Below are positions 47,838-59,417 of a DNA stretch of 64,000 nt, piece by piece. A program made the translations under genes and the position numbers. Source of the stretch: Limanda limanda (taxonomy: Eukaryota; Chordata; Actinopteri; Pleuronectiformes; Pleuronectidae); NCBI RefSeq assembly GCF_963576545.1, contig NC_083636.1:5589356-5653355 (forward strand). Reading direction: 5' to 3'. Position 1 is the stretch's first letter. Each line of letters starts with the position of its first letter. The notes beneath the pieces were generated by a model. The model saw nothing but the letters and a program-made list of their open reading frames with translations, ran no database searches and had not been told where the DNA came from.

Positions 47838-50800
47838 GTGGAGCAGTGAGGAGGCTTTGGCACCTCTACAAAGAGAGAGGAGGATGAAATCTAGTTCCTC
47901 CGTGACCACGTGTGTGTCGTGCACGGGTTCCGTCCTCGTGCAGTGGCGTGCGTCCCCCAGCCCCCCCCCCCCCCCTCTTACGTTTGTTTGCCTTCAGGTT
48001 GATCCGGCAGCGCTCGGCTCCCACAGCATTGTTCACCTCACAAAGGTAGAATCCTGCCAAGCTCTGCGAGTGGTTTCTGATTCTCAGCTCGCCGGTCACA
48101 CGGTCTGAGGAGAACATGCAAAACGCCCACGGACACGGATTAACACACGGAGAGAACATACTGTGCTGCACATGCAAAGAGCCTTAATCTCCTCAGACTG
48201 GTTCATACATGTAGAATAATTCAAGTGGGACATTCTCCAGGTTTTGTTGTTTCTGGTTTTAATTGACTTTATATCCGTTGGTGCAGATTTTCTCTCTGCA
48301 GAAGGACGTTGATCAAAGGATTTTATGCCAGAAGCAACTCAGGAAATTAGTCATGAAAAAGAAAAGTGGGAGAAAATGCCTCTAAACTGGTGATTGTCAA
48401 CATTCCCAGTTTTTATTTCATCATTATTTCACCTTGATTTTCGATTATCTTGAATAGGTTCTTATTTCAATAATCAGAACAACAACTTATCACTTCTCTT
48501 TCAAAATAAATGCTAAAATAAACATTCTGTACCCTGCAAAATATCATTGCATTTTGTACACACACACACACACGTTCATCACGTCGTGCAGTAGCATGGT
48601 GACGTCAGCAGAGGTCACACTTACCCTGTGTGGCTGTATCCGGGATGGGGTCCTCACGCTCTCTCCTCCACGAGTACGAGAAGGGGGCGGAGCCTCGAGC
48701 AGACTGACAGTGCAGAGCCACAGCTTCCCCCAGCAGCTGCCCCCCCTCCACCCAGCACTTAGGCACAGACGGCTTCACTGTAATCACAAGGCAAAAGGGA
48801 CAAGATCTTTTTTTTATTTGAGCTGCCATGTCAGTTCTGTCTCTCAAGCGTCGGGTACAGCTGAATAGCTCCAGGATGAAATGGGAGGAAGCGTTTAGAT
48901 TCTGGCTCCCACAGCATAGAGGGAGCATGGTATAGGTAGAATGTGATGGGAAGACGAATTTAAAGCATCTTGAATTCAAGAAACTCTGTAAAATATACGA
49001 GTTAACTAAATAACACGCCTTTATTCTACATAATTAATGTGGAAATCAATACGGAACGAAAGCTTGAAGAGAGGATGAGACAGAAATATGCACTTGGAAC
49101 GTAAACTGTTGCGTTAAGATTGCTTGTTAACAAAAAAATTTATATTATTATCAATAAATCCATTGGTATATACCAATACATGTATGTATAGGAATGTAAC
49201 ATTAAAATTCACGATGTTTAACTTGCTGAAAAACTTTAAAATCAATATGATGGGGCGGCTGTGGCTGAGGGGTAGAGTGGTCGTCCTCCAACCTGAAGGT
49301 CGGCGGTTCGATCCCCAGTCTGAACCATCTGCATGCCTAAGTGTCCTTGGGCAAGATGCTGAACCCTCAATAGCCCCCCATAGAATAACAAAGTGCTGCA
49401 AGTAGATGCACTGTATGAATGTGTGTGTGAATGGGTGAATGTGAAACTGTACTGTAAAGCGCTTTGAGTGGTCTTCATCAGACTAGAAAAGCGCTATATA
49501 AATACAAATCCATTTAAATACAAATCCATAACACAATCATCAACAACATCAAACAACTGAATTGGATGAAATAACCTCTTAGCTTATTAGTTGTTATGCT
49601 GACTTCCTGTGGCACAGTATGAGGATCGTCTGACTCTGTTCAGAACCAAAAAACAAAACTTCTTTTGTCCCTGCAACACATTGTGGATCAAGGCGGTTGC
49701 CATGGGAATGAACACACTCCTGACTGGCTCGGACTCGGAGCTTTGTTGGAACGAAGCATTAAACCCAACACAATGTCGTCATGAAAAGGTGAAAGAGAAA
49801 AGAAGCTGGTCTGTCGACGTCGATAACGTTTTACACGATACTCAAAGACTCCGAGGTTTGTTTGAGCTTCAAACATTTCATCCTCCTCTCGATTGACACT
49901 GCAGCAGAAGCGAAAAACAAAGAATCCTTCCTCCTGTTCATTAGCACATTTCCATTTTCTACCTCTACTCTGTGTTTTCACACGACGACCAGGATGTTTT
50001 TTGCTCTCTGGTTTGCATGGTTATTTAACAGTGGGCTTCAGGGACGTGATTTCATCTCATACAAGGTTCCTAAGAAATAATTTAGCTCCAACAAGTAAGT
50101 TGTATGTGTGAAGAGCTTCTCTCATTGTAACAACCACTCAGAGCACTTTACATCCAGGTTCACATGCAGCTGTTTGCTCACACGTCCTGTTCACAGGAGC
50201 CAGGAATCAAACTACCAACCCTACGATCAGTGGACGACCTCCTGAACCACAGCCAGCCCCTTATCCCACTGATAATGCAGAATTATTGAGTCTTTAAATC
50301 ATTAAATCTATTTAATCAAGAACATTATTTGCTACAGAAGCTTAATAATCAACATTTACAAGGTGCTTTCATGTGAAGATGTTATTTTTTTAAAGTTCAA
50401 TTTGGTCATATTCTGTTATATGCTTGGATAATTTTTAAGTGGAAAATATATTGAATAAGAATAAACACATGTCACGACACTCATTAAAGTGAGTAATCAG
50501 ATGTGTCTCCGACTGAAAACATCGTGAATGTGAAATGTGAAATAACAATGGTTGACATTTTGCTTTCAGTGTAATTTCCTCTGAGACTTATAAATAACGA
50601 AAAGGTTTTTAGCCATTAGATTTAATTCCTGTCACCGTTTAAGATGCAAAGAGGCTTGTGTAATATTAACCTTTATAAAAATGAAATGGTAGAGGGTTAG
50701 CGGGAAACTGACACAGAACTCTTATGTAGTAATGTAATCTAGTTGTTGGTTTTAGCAATAAAATGAAATGACTGCTTCGTGAACCCTTGGATCGATCAAC

Positions 50801-53800
50801 TGAAAAATCCAAAGTTGAGCCAAGAACATTATTCTTTTGAGATCTTGAGATTCTTTGTTTGAAATTGTTGCATTTCAGTTGTGGACCTTTTTCAAAAGTC
50901 TTTCAGTTGTGCAGACTTTTAAAGTTGTGGCCTTGTGAAGCAAAGTGTAAGTTCAGTCAGGAAGACACAGAAGGTACGACGACTAGACCGTCACATTTCC
51001 AAGTCTCCTTCAAACGCAATCCTTCAATCCCAGAGAAGCGAAGGCTCCACCTGGCGGATCCTTCCTGGCCCCAAATTCTCCCAGGATTCATTGTGCTTCA
51101 CCGATGAGCAAGACGCCCAATGCTCGAGTGTCACGCTTCAACTCAACCAAACAACAAAGAGAAAAACTACGCAGCCTCTTGAAGTTTGTTCGTTCTTCAG
51201 GTGAAGTATCTCCTGATCGATCCGTGTGCCTCGTCCTCGTTACTTTCACCCGCGTCTTGTTCCTTCTTGTATTTAAACTTAGTTTCTCGTCTGCCTTTGT
51301 CAACGTTCCTCGTGTTGTCCCATGTGACTTTCAGTTTTTGGACCTCCCCTCTGCCTCAGTGCTTTTTGTCGTCTGCCTCTCTGTGTTTACCGAACCTTTC
51401 TTATTGCTGTTCTTCCTCTTGTGACCTCTGTATTTGGGTCCTCGCCTGTTCATGTTCTTTGTTTTTCTAGAACTGGGACATTTGTTTGATCAATCATGAA
51501 ACATCTTTGCGAGGAGTGATGTGATATAATAAAAAGTCTTAAAATCATAATAAATAAATGTGTAAATGAGGCGACCCCTCCTGCAACCGAGCCGCTGCTC
51601 AAACTCTTCAAACAAAGTAGGTTGGACGAGAATCAAATGAAATACTTCACTTTCATGTTGATTTTTGAGACGGAAATACAGGGACAACACTTTTTTCTGA
51701 TGTACTTTCCCACTCAATACAATTCATGCACTTCATTTATGAGAAATTTCTTTGCAGAAGTTTCTTTTACTGAACAAAATCAGACTGTTAAACATGTTTT
51801 TTACAACAGCAGACACGTATCGGGCCATTAGTTTAGCTGTCATAGTCCAAGAAGATAAAAAACCTGAGTGTAATTACTTTGAAACGTAAAAAACTTGAGA
51901 AGCTGCATTTTCCAGTAACCAGACAGACAGGAAGTGTGACACCCAGCGCCCGGACTTACCCATCACCACCAGTGACACCTTGCGTGTGTCCACTCCAGGT
52001 GTTTTCTTCACCTTGCACTGGTAGGTCGCACTATGAGCAGGTGACAGCTCAGCGACTGAAAGAGAAGCGTCGCCTCTCGAGGGGTCGGGGGCGGCGAAGC
52101 GGAGCCCGTGTGCGAGAGCGGCGTCATCGTGGACGTACTCAGTGCCGCCGCTGTAGGACAGCAGCTGGAGGAAAACAGAAAAACCAAACATGATTAACAA
52201 ATAACTCTGAATTATGATTTTTTAATTGATTTTGACAGATTAAAGCCTTGATATTGAATCTAATGAGTCCAGGTAATGCTGAGGGTCCCTCATGGTGACA
52301 AACCCACCAACACTGCAGCTCCTCTCCACTTTGTGGCCTCTTGTAGTTCGTTAAATTACTTCTGTTGCCTCACTCTCACCAGCATTGTTCCCAGCAGCAG
52401 CAGCAGCAGCAGCCGGAAGCTGTTCGCAGCAAACAAGCTCCGACAAATCCACTGTACACGACCGGCTCAGCCGACAGATCACAGCCGCAGAATGTGTAAT
52501 ATCTGACCTGTGTTCTCCTCTAATCGTTGAGACCAAACCAGAGACAGGGAGGACAAGAAGTGTTTGCTGGACTGACATTGAGCAGGAGGACAGAGGCACG
52601 GCCCAGGTGAATGCTAATGTTCCTCTGTCCATCTCCGAAAACTGTCTGCAAATGTGAGATAAAACGTTTGCTCTACACCTCGTTTTTCAATTTCCTCTGC
52701 CCCCTAGTGGCCGGAAGTCAATTAGTGCAGCTCTAATTTATGCAGTGGTTTGATTAATTTGCACACACAAAAAAAAGAGCTTGGAAGAACAATACATTTT
52801 AAGTGGTTTGCTTTTGGTGCCAAGCATTCAATTTGCACAGGAATCAGTAACCTACACTGACCACTTGTCTTTCCTTGTTTTGACTGATAAAACGTCTGCT
52901 CCCTGAGGGCAACTTCCTCCTTTCAATCCCCCGACACTAATGGCCGACTTAGTTTAAAAAGGCAAATGGGATCAACAACTAATTTGAGGGAAATTGAAAA
53001 GGTCCTGGACTGAATTCTGAAGTCTTAAACGAGTGGAGACCGACCCTGGATTCACCGGAACAAGTTTGTATTTGGGTTGAACAGCAAAAGTGAATAAACA
53101 TGAGCTGACTGGTCTGGTTTCCAGGGGAAGCAGCAAATCACATGAAGCTAATGATTTGAATGGGATGGATGTCGTCTTCCATCATCTTCTCATGAATCTA
53201 AGGTTGTTTCATTAGTTAGCTTCTATTTCTCTTATTCTCTTCGAGGTTCTTACCATCCGATCTTTCTTGGTGGTGTCCGGACTGACCACCGACCACTCGA
53301 TGTCCAGGTCTCCGCTGTCATAGGGGCTCAGCGTGTAGCCGCAGCCCAGAATCACACCCTCGCCCTCGGCCTTCAGGATGGTCAGTGGGCCGGTGGATGT
53401 CACCTGCAGCCCTTGTGTGTATCCCAGTCCTACAGGGAATCAGACACACAGGAAAAGTGAGTGGGAAAGACTGTGCAGCGAAAGGAAAGACATTTTTATG
53501 ACGGTACAGGACGAAGGGAATTCCCAAAGATGTAGGCGGACATGTTTCCTTCACTCAGGTCAAGAGACAATTTCGTGACCATCTCTTAAGAGTGAACACA
53601 CAAACCTACGGTGAGTGTCGGAAACCGAGCGGCCAGACTGAAGGTCACCAAACACAAAAGAAAACCGAGAGGGCAGAAATTATAGAAAGAGGAAAACAAC
53701 TCATGAGCCAAAACCATATCTGTCAAACACAGTGGTGGTGCTGGAATGGCTTTGGCAAATGTACTGTGCAGCCGCCAATAGAACTGGCACACCGGAGTTT

Positions 53801-55192
53801 ATTGATGATTCCACGTCTGATGGAAGCAACCCGGTGAATGCAGAGGTGAACAGGAGCATTCTGTTCTCATGCTCGAACGTCAAAACCCTCTGGACGACGA
53901 GATTGTTCAGCATTTCAGGGTGAGAAAGGCTGTCAGCTGAAGCGAAAACTGACTGAGCTGCTGCCTCCCAGGTCGGTGGAGACCAGACTGAAGACAGAGA
54001 GATGCCACAACACACAACCTGGGGAGATCCTCACCAGGGAAGTCTCTGGAGCTGCTTTCATACAAGCACCAAACTCCATTAAATCTCCTGACTTCCTCAG
54101 GAGCGGCTGAACGTGACAACGCAAACGTCAGAGAGAGAGTTTCTATGAACGAGTGGTGAGTGATGATGATGTTGCTGAAACGTGACGGAGAAGAAGATGC
54201 CTTTGTCTGCTGTGCTACACCTGTCTGCATCAGAAGGGAGAATCTGTGAGAAGCAAACTCCTTTGAAAGTCCACACCCAATTATGCTCAGTCTGAAATGT
54301 CTGAAGACGGCTTAAGTTAACGACTCAAGGCAACCTCACTGACTGCAGAGGATTTTCTACTGAACATGAAATGCTCATGAGTCTCTTCGCCTCAAGCTGT
54401 CGAGCGTCAGCGACTGTATCTCAACATATAACTCTTTAATGTAAACCTACCCCCGGGCTAAGAGACTTTTTACACTTTAATGTAGAATCTGATCTTTTAT
54501 CTGAAATCTACAGAAGCACAGAGCCATGGATGTGCAATGGATGTATCTCCTGGTATATATGCGGCGTATTAATGGTTGTGACACGAGTAGTTATAGATAA
54601 TTTTCCTCATTAAAATGCTGTTTGTGAAACTAACTGTGCAGTGCATTTATAGCAGTTTGTATTAGAGCACATTAAAGGAACTGTTGCCTGTATTTTTTTA
54701 ATAAAACTAGTCGCCTGCACCACATAAATTGACTTACTACTCAACCTAGAAGTGCATTTGCATTTAGGGCCACGGACACAAGTAAACAACATATGAGCTG
54801 AAATCCCTGGATCATTAGGGAGTCAACAGTCATCTGGGGGCATCATCTCAACGCCTGATTGGACAGACCGTGAGCGCCATGGTAACGTTTGGGGAAATCT
54901 CACACGGCCTCAGAGGCCTCGAGCTCGGCAGTGTTCACCCGAGACGAGACACCAGCTTCCAGGGATCGTTTGTGAAAACACACAAGAAGATGCTGCATTC
55001 AGTGTTATGAAATACAGTGGAGTAGATAACAGAGGGAGGAGGAGGAGGAGGAGGAGGAGGAAGATGTCAGTGGGTTAGTGTGGTCTGGAATTGATCTGCC
55101 AGCGTGTTTGTATTCTTACCCGTGCTCAGGAGAGTCGCAGTGTGTAACAAGAAGCCAGAGATCCAGGGCAGGCAGCAGGTTAGTCTCCACAT
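46538..55192 (-). CDS. vsig8: VSIG8-like two-Ig-domain membrane protein (complete, 6 exons)
   Basis: VSIG8 belongs to the CAR/JAM-like immunoglobulin superfamily of cell-surface adhesion and receptor proteins. Six minus-strand exons (55,192-55,120; 53,429-53,254; 52,164-51,960; 48,777-48,625; 48,104-47,982; 46,713-46,538) join in one frame to 301 residues plus stop. Order: signal peptide (about 1-24), V-type Ig domain with LGCGY and ATYQCKV cysteines, C2-type Ig domain with ALHCQS and GFYLCEV, one transmembrane helix (about 248-270) and a short tail with a NEIR motif also found in CAR-family tails. Matches recalled human VSIG8 in phrases such as LDIEW and RFAA-DPS. It is shorter than human VSIG8 (about 414) because the tail is short. 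Teleosts may carry two vsig8 copies; which one this is cannot be told. Confidence 0.85.
46714..47981 (-). other. VSIG8-like intron 5
   Basis: No exon was seen. A (GT)n tract lies at 47,792-47,835, and a run of 15 C (47,961-47,975, read as G on the transcript) sits just inside the donor of exon 5. Confidence 0.7.
47792..47835. repeat. (GT)n microsatellite
   Basis: A perfect GT run of 44 bp. Confidence 0.97.
47982..48104 (-). CDS. vsig8: VSIG8-like exon 5: second Ig domain, C-terminal half
   Basis: Encodes RVTGELRIRNHSQSLAG, then FYLCEVNNAVGAERCRIN and LKANK. G-F-Y-L-C is the F-strand signature with the second disulfide Cys. Confidence 0.94.
48105..48624 (-). other. VSIG8-like intron 4
   Basis: No exon was seen; a short CA tract lies at 48,558-48,573. 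Confidence 0.7.
48625..48777 (-). CDS. vsig8: VSIG8-like exon 4: second Ig domain, N-terminal half
   Basis: Encodes KPSVPKCWVEGGQLLGEAV, then ALHCQSARGSAPFSYSW and a basic segment to DTATQG. ALHC and YSW give the first Cys and the core Trp. Enters and exits in phase 1. Confidence 0.94.
49252..49515 (+). mobile_element. tRNA-derived SINE, copy 3
   Basis: Nearly identical by eye to copy 2, with A-box-like tggctgagggg and B-box-like ggttcgatccc. Its tail aaatacaaatccattta is partly duplicated just downstream (to about 49,529). Confidence 0.88.
50120..50260 (-). mobile_element. Degenerate SINE-like element
   Basis: On the minus strand it reads ggggctggctgtggttcagg, then a weak B-box-like ggtttgattcc (ggttggtagtttgattcctg), then a tail related to gagcactttac. 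It is similar in plan to the SINE copies above but much decayed, or a related family. Confidence 0.5.
51960..52164 (-). CDS. vsig8: VSIG8-like exon 3: first Ig domain, C-terminal half
   Basis: Encodes LLSYSGGTEYVHDDAALA, then HGLRFAAPDPSRGDASLS and a segment with SATYQCKVKKTPGVDTRKV. The D-x-A-x-Y-x-C motif is seen as HSATYQC. FAA-DPS and CKVKKT recall human VSIG8 closely. Confidence 0.95.
52165..53253 (-). other. VSIG8-like intron 2
   Basis: No exon was seen. It contains a (CAG)7 tract (52,392-52,412) and a CTCF-like motif (52,698-52,712). Confidence 0.7.
53254..53429 (-). CDS. vsig8: VSIG8-like exon 2: first Ig domain, N-terminal half
   Basis: Encodes LGYTQGLQVTSTGPLTILK, then AEGEGVILGCGYTLSPYD and SGDLDIEWSVVSPDTTKK. 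GVILGCGY holds the B-strand Cys and LDIEW the core Trp. Enters in phase 1 and exits in phase 0. Confidence 0.95.
53430..55119 (-). other. VSIG8-like intron 1
   Basis: No exon was recognised on either strand. A (GGA)n tract lies at 55,031-55,061. Confidence 0.65.
55120..55192 (-). CDS. vsig8: VSIG8-like exon 1: start codon and signal peptide
   Basis: The ATG (55,192-55,190) opens MWRLTCCLPWISGFLLHTA, then TLLST, a plausible signal peptide, and the exon ends in a GTAAGA donor whose phase fits exon 2 exactly. This is the only start seen that gives a secretory signal in the right frame. The sequence just upstream is the hexanucleotide minisatellite. Confidence 0.82.
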
Positions 55193-55194
55193 AG

Positions 55195-55195
<1 letters not shown>

Positions 55196-55243
<48 letters not shown>

Positions 55244-55340
55244 CCTGCTCCTGCTCCTGCTCCTGCTGCTCCTCCTGCTCCTGCTCCTGCTGCTCCTCCT
55301 GCTCCTGCTCCTGCTGCTGTTCCTGCTCCTGCTCCTGCTA

Positions 55341-55421
<81 letters not shown>
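55196..55421. repeat. (CTCCTG)n minisatellite abutting the VSIG8-like start codon
   Basis: About 225 bp of ctcctg units with some ctgctc/tgctcc variants and one tgttcc, tgctac variant each. It begins 3 bp upstream of the ATG on the minus strand, so it would form most of the 5' UTR or core promoter. Confidence 0.97.
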
Positions 55422-58400
55422 GGATGAAATCATTCAGAGCAGGTGGTTGAAAAAACACAGAAACATCCACAAACTGGGACTTTTCTTTAGTTCACATGTA
55501 CAATTTTAGCAGAATTTCAAAAGAAAAGCATGGATACAAAATTAAAAGTTACACAAGAGGTAGGTTTTATAAATACCACCTGAATGCAGATGCTTACATC
55601 CAAACGCCTGGAAACGGGAAACAGAGGATCAAGCAGGAGAGAGCCGCTCCTCGTGCTGAGCTCCTCCTCCAGCACCTCCTCGTTAGCACGACGCCTCCTG
55701 GTTGGACGGCCGCTCCACTTGTTCTACCTGTTTACCAGGACGCTCCCTCGATAGAGCTTCATACAACTTCACCATGTGCTTTCTTTTTACTTTCATCGCC
55801 AACTTGCAAGACTAAAACGTCAGCCAAGGCCCAAAAGTCCCCTCATGAAAATACATTTAAATTCACTCGATACAGATTTTAACTGCACTTAAATTGCACA
55901 ATACATGTTTCCTAAAATCTGCCTTTTTTATTTATTTTTTTAATCCAAGATCCATTAATTATTCTAAAGGGAGAACGTGAAGAAAATTCCTTTATCAGCA
56001 TCCTGATCCGGGTTCCCACCAAAATCACAAACAAAACAACACACAGACTGGGGTTTAGAAAGAATGTTAAGTTATTTCTGCAGATTAATACGATTAGGAT
56101 CAAATTTCATACAAACAATGAAGTCACACTCAAGGAAATTAGCGCCCTGCTTCCTGGTGAACAATGCAAAGCAGTCTATTGTTCAGCAGGTGAAACTGGA
56201 GGAGCCACAATGACTGAGTGTCAGAAACTCAGGGTGTTAATCTAATAGAAAGCAAATTGTGCTGAAAGAAGAAAACACACAACTTCAACAGCTACTCACT
56301 CTTTTGTGCTCTTGTCAATTAGATGACTTCACGTTTTCAGTGATTGATTTTTTATGACTTTTTATTGGTTTTCTCTTTAGACCCGAGCCGACACAAAGTA
56401 ATTAACTTGTCCAGTAAAGAAAATAAAGACGACACTGCACAATGCAGCACCTCAGCAGTGCTCATTCCTCAGGAAGGAGAGGGGAAGACAAAGAGAGAGA
56501 GAGAGAGAGTGAGCATGAGGTCTCAAGTGACAAGAAACTGGTTGTTCAGCCAAAAAAAAACACAAGCCGCCACAGTTTGTGTACCAGGATGTAGAGAGAA
56601 TAAAAAAGACAGGACAAATGTTATCAGTGTGCCAGATCTGTGGGGAAGCAGCGTTTATAACCGAGGGAAACTGGAAGTATTCCTCAGCCGGAACGTGAAA
56701 GGAAACGGATTAGCAACAACAGATAACGATCTTCATCTCCACTGCTTGTTTTTGAATCTTAACCTGGATTTTTCTCTTGTAGTCACAACATGTATATTTC
56801 AAGCTTTAGGCGATGCTGTTTTTATTTTTTATATATTGTCACAGACAGAGTCAGATCCATCTGAATAGCAGCTGAACTCACATCTCACCTCACACACTCA
56901 GTCTTTTCTGAGCCGCTTGTGTAGGAAACTCATTGAAAACTCTGCTTTTTAAAAGAAAGCCGTGTTTGCTTTGTATTCTGCTGCAAAAAATTATATTTAA
57001 TTGCTGCAAAAGCATGAAAAGGCTGCCGACCACTTTTTGGAGAAAAACAAACTCTTTCCAGGAAACTTTTTTGCCATCACAGTAAATATCAGGACCATGA
57101 AACACATTAAATCAGCTGTGTTTCATGCATTGGTATTTATAGAACATATACAGTAGCGCCTGCTCATGCACTAGACGTCTGTGACGACTGGGAGACGGTT
57201 TCACCATCTGCTGCAGTGTTTAACCATCACAGTCAGAGCAGCTCCACTAAAACACTGTCACGCAGACGGTGAGTCGATGGAACACGAGAGGAAACAGAGC
57301 TTTTCTCTTTTGTCTTTGCAGAAACTAGCTTCATTGTTTGTGTTTTTTGACTACAGCGAAGGTGGCGTGCAGCCGGAGACACACACGGGCGCAGATGATG
57401 GAGTATTTATATTCTGCTTTTCTAGTCTTTACAATCACAGAAGACATATTCAACCATTCACACGTATATGCAACACTTTTCATTCGATTCAAACTTTGTG
57501 CGAGCTCTGAGGAGATTTTCTTGATTTATCTTCTGTACTTGACTGTAAGTTTTCCTCATTATGATCTTTAGAAGGTCTCAGCGTGACCCTGGGCTCCGGC
57601 TTATCACAGTTGTGTCGTATCATTGCATAAAGGTGGAGAGGTGATCAGTCGGACTCCAGAGTTCAAGCGTATCAGAGTGGACGAGGTGCGGTCATCTCAC
57701 AAACTGGGCTCAGCTGGTTAATGCATGATCCAGTCCCAAGGTCATCTCGTTTGGAGGAGGAGGGGACCAGCCTGAATGTACAAGTTGTTGTGTGTCCACT
57801 CTATGTTTTTGTGTTGTTGCAGTGTATAGTCTGTGGACCAACAACACACACGCACATCGCAGCTCACGTCTCCCACAGAGTCGTCACTGCTCTAAAGTTG
57901 TAACAACATCTGACGGCATCAACTTGAATGCAGGTGAATGACAGACTGCTGTGCTGCGTCTGCACAGGATCACAGGAAACATCAAGCTCCTCCCCCCCCC
58001 GGTGACGGCGCCACAGGCACAGCCGGTCACTGCGTCCCCCCCTCCTCCTCACACTGTTTTCATTAACACACATTCTCAGTATAGTTGTTCTCATGTGTAC
58101 GATCCCCGTGCAGCGCCTCACAAATCAGAAACAAGGTTAACAACACAGGGTTTTAGATCTACGCCCGTGTAAAGACACTTCCACTGATCATGGTGCTACC
58201 ACCTTAATAGAACATCCCTTTTCAAAGTAACTTGGAGAAGATGAACTGACCACATGAAACCCAAGGTGGAAATTCCCTGTTTGTATCACAGGCAATTTAC
58301 AGAGTAACACAGTTGCACCCTGGTCTTAAATCACATTACATCCTTTTTTCTTTTTTGCTTTGTTTGACACATTAAGTACCGCTTAGATTAGAGATACTTT

Positions 58401-59299
58401 ATGGAAGTTGAACCTCTGACCACTGTGGATGATTTGCACTGGTACTGATATATTTTACCTCCATAGGCCCTGACAGTTTCCTTCTCTTTTATTTTTCAGG
58501 TTATTAACCATGTCGTTTGCAAAAGTCACCTTTAAAAATGTAAAAGCAGAAATAAGATAAACAACTAAAAGGCTCAGGAAGAAGACATTAACACAGACAA
58601 TCCAAATAAGGTCAATTCAAGTAAAAGTAAAACTAGGTGGGGTCATAATAGTGGACAAAGCATTAACATTCATTTTATTTGACTTCAACTTTATATGTCC
58701 ACAATAAAAATAATTAATTTTAATCTGCTTTTGCATTTCCTAGTGAAAGCTGCAGCATCTGTCCACTTCAACATTTCCCTATCGTTACAAAAAACTAATA
58801 AACAAACACACAAATAAAGGAGATAATATAAAGATATATTCTAAAAGATGACATAAGATAAGCTGGGTTTTATTGTCTGAGCAGGGAATTTGCCTAAAAC
58901 ACAAGGAAACAAATCATCCGTCACACGTCCCTCTGCATGAGTCACATTTACATACTGCACGTTTGAAGAATAACCCAATTACTGCATTACTATTTAATAG
59001 CTGAATTAAAATTAATACTTTGGTACAAAGGCGCAGCAGAGCTTCTCTTGTTCTGACGAAGCCTCTGCTGTTGGGATAATCAAACGCCTCTCCTGGCGTC
59101 TGTATCTGGAATTTGCACAACTGATTCTCCGCCAAGTAGGTCGGGAGCTCAGTTGTTCACAGTTCCAAAGTGCAAGATTATGAAAGAAGCTCAGCCTCGG
59201 CGAGATAACCTAATTGATCCAGAGAAGAAAAGGGAATGCGAGTCTCTGTCTCTGACTCCGCAGTTTACCAGGCGCACGCCAAGTCACCGGGGCTTGACT
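55422..59299. other. Intergenic region between divergent genes (about 4 kb)
   Basis: No exon was recognised. It must hold the promoters of both the VSIG8-like and MAO-like genes, but no clear TATA box or CpG island is visible. A (GA)n tract lies at 56,491-56,509 inside a 174-codon plus-strand open frame (56,344-56,868) that has no recognisable domain. Confidence 0.6.
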
Positions 59300-59417
59300 A
59301 TGGATTTGAAAATTTGGGACGTTATTGTTGTTGGCGCCGGGCTATCTGGACTGAGTGCAGCTCATTTGCTCAGAAAGAAGGAGGCCAACTTAGAGATACT
59401 GATACTGGAGGGAAAAG
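59300..59417 (+). CDS. MAO-like exon 1: Rossmann FAD motif
   Basis: Starts MDLKIWDVIVVGAGLSGLSA and ends in LEGK plus one base before GTTTGT. The ATG at 59,300 is preferred because the family usually starts just before this strand. The frame is also open upstream to an ATG at 59,153 (49 extra codons). Confidence 0.85.

Larger units (their letters stand above)
48778..51959 (-). other. VSIG8-like intron 3 of about 3.2 kb
   Basis: No exon was recognised. It contains a full SINE (49,252-49,515) and a degenerate SINE-like element (about 50,120-50,260). Confidence 0.65.

Noticed and set aside
46538..55192. Assignment of the Ig gene to CXADR, CLMP or IGSF11
   Set aside because: The NEIR tail is shared, but the first-domain phrases LDIEW, FAA-DPS and CKVKKT fit VSIG8 better.
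55104..55470. Leucine-rich plus-strand frame and Ala-Gly-rich minus-strand frame
   Set aside because: Both are translations of the CTCCTG minisatellite. The minus frame is not the one used by the VSIG8-like signal peptide.
56344..56868. 174-codon plus-strand open frame in the intergenic region
   Set aside because: No recognisable domain, includes a (GA)n tract, and ends in low-complexity hydrophobic sequence. Could be revisited with RNA data.
57630..57720. Short open frame with ISRTPEFKRIRVDEVR
   Set aside because: Exon-like at first sight, but without flanking splice sites in frame and no family recognised.
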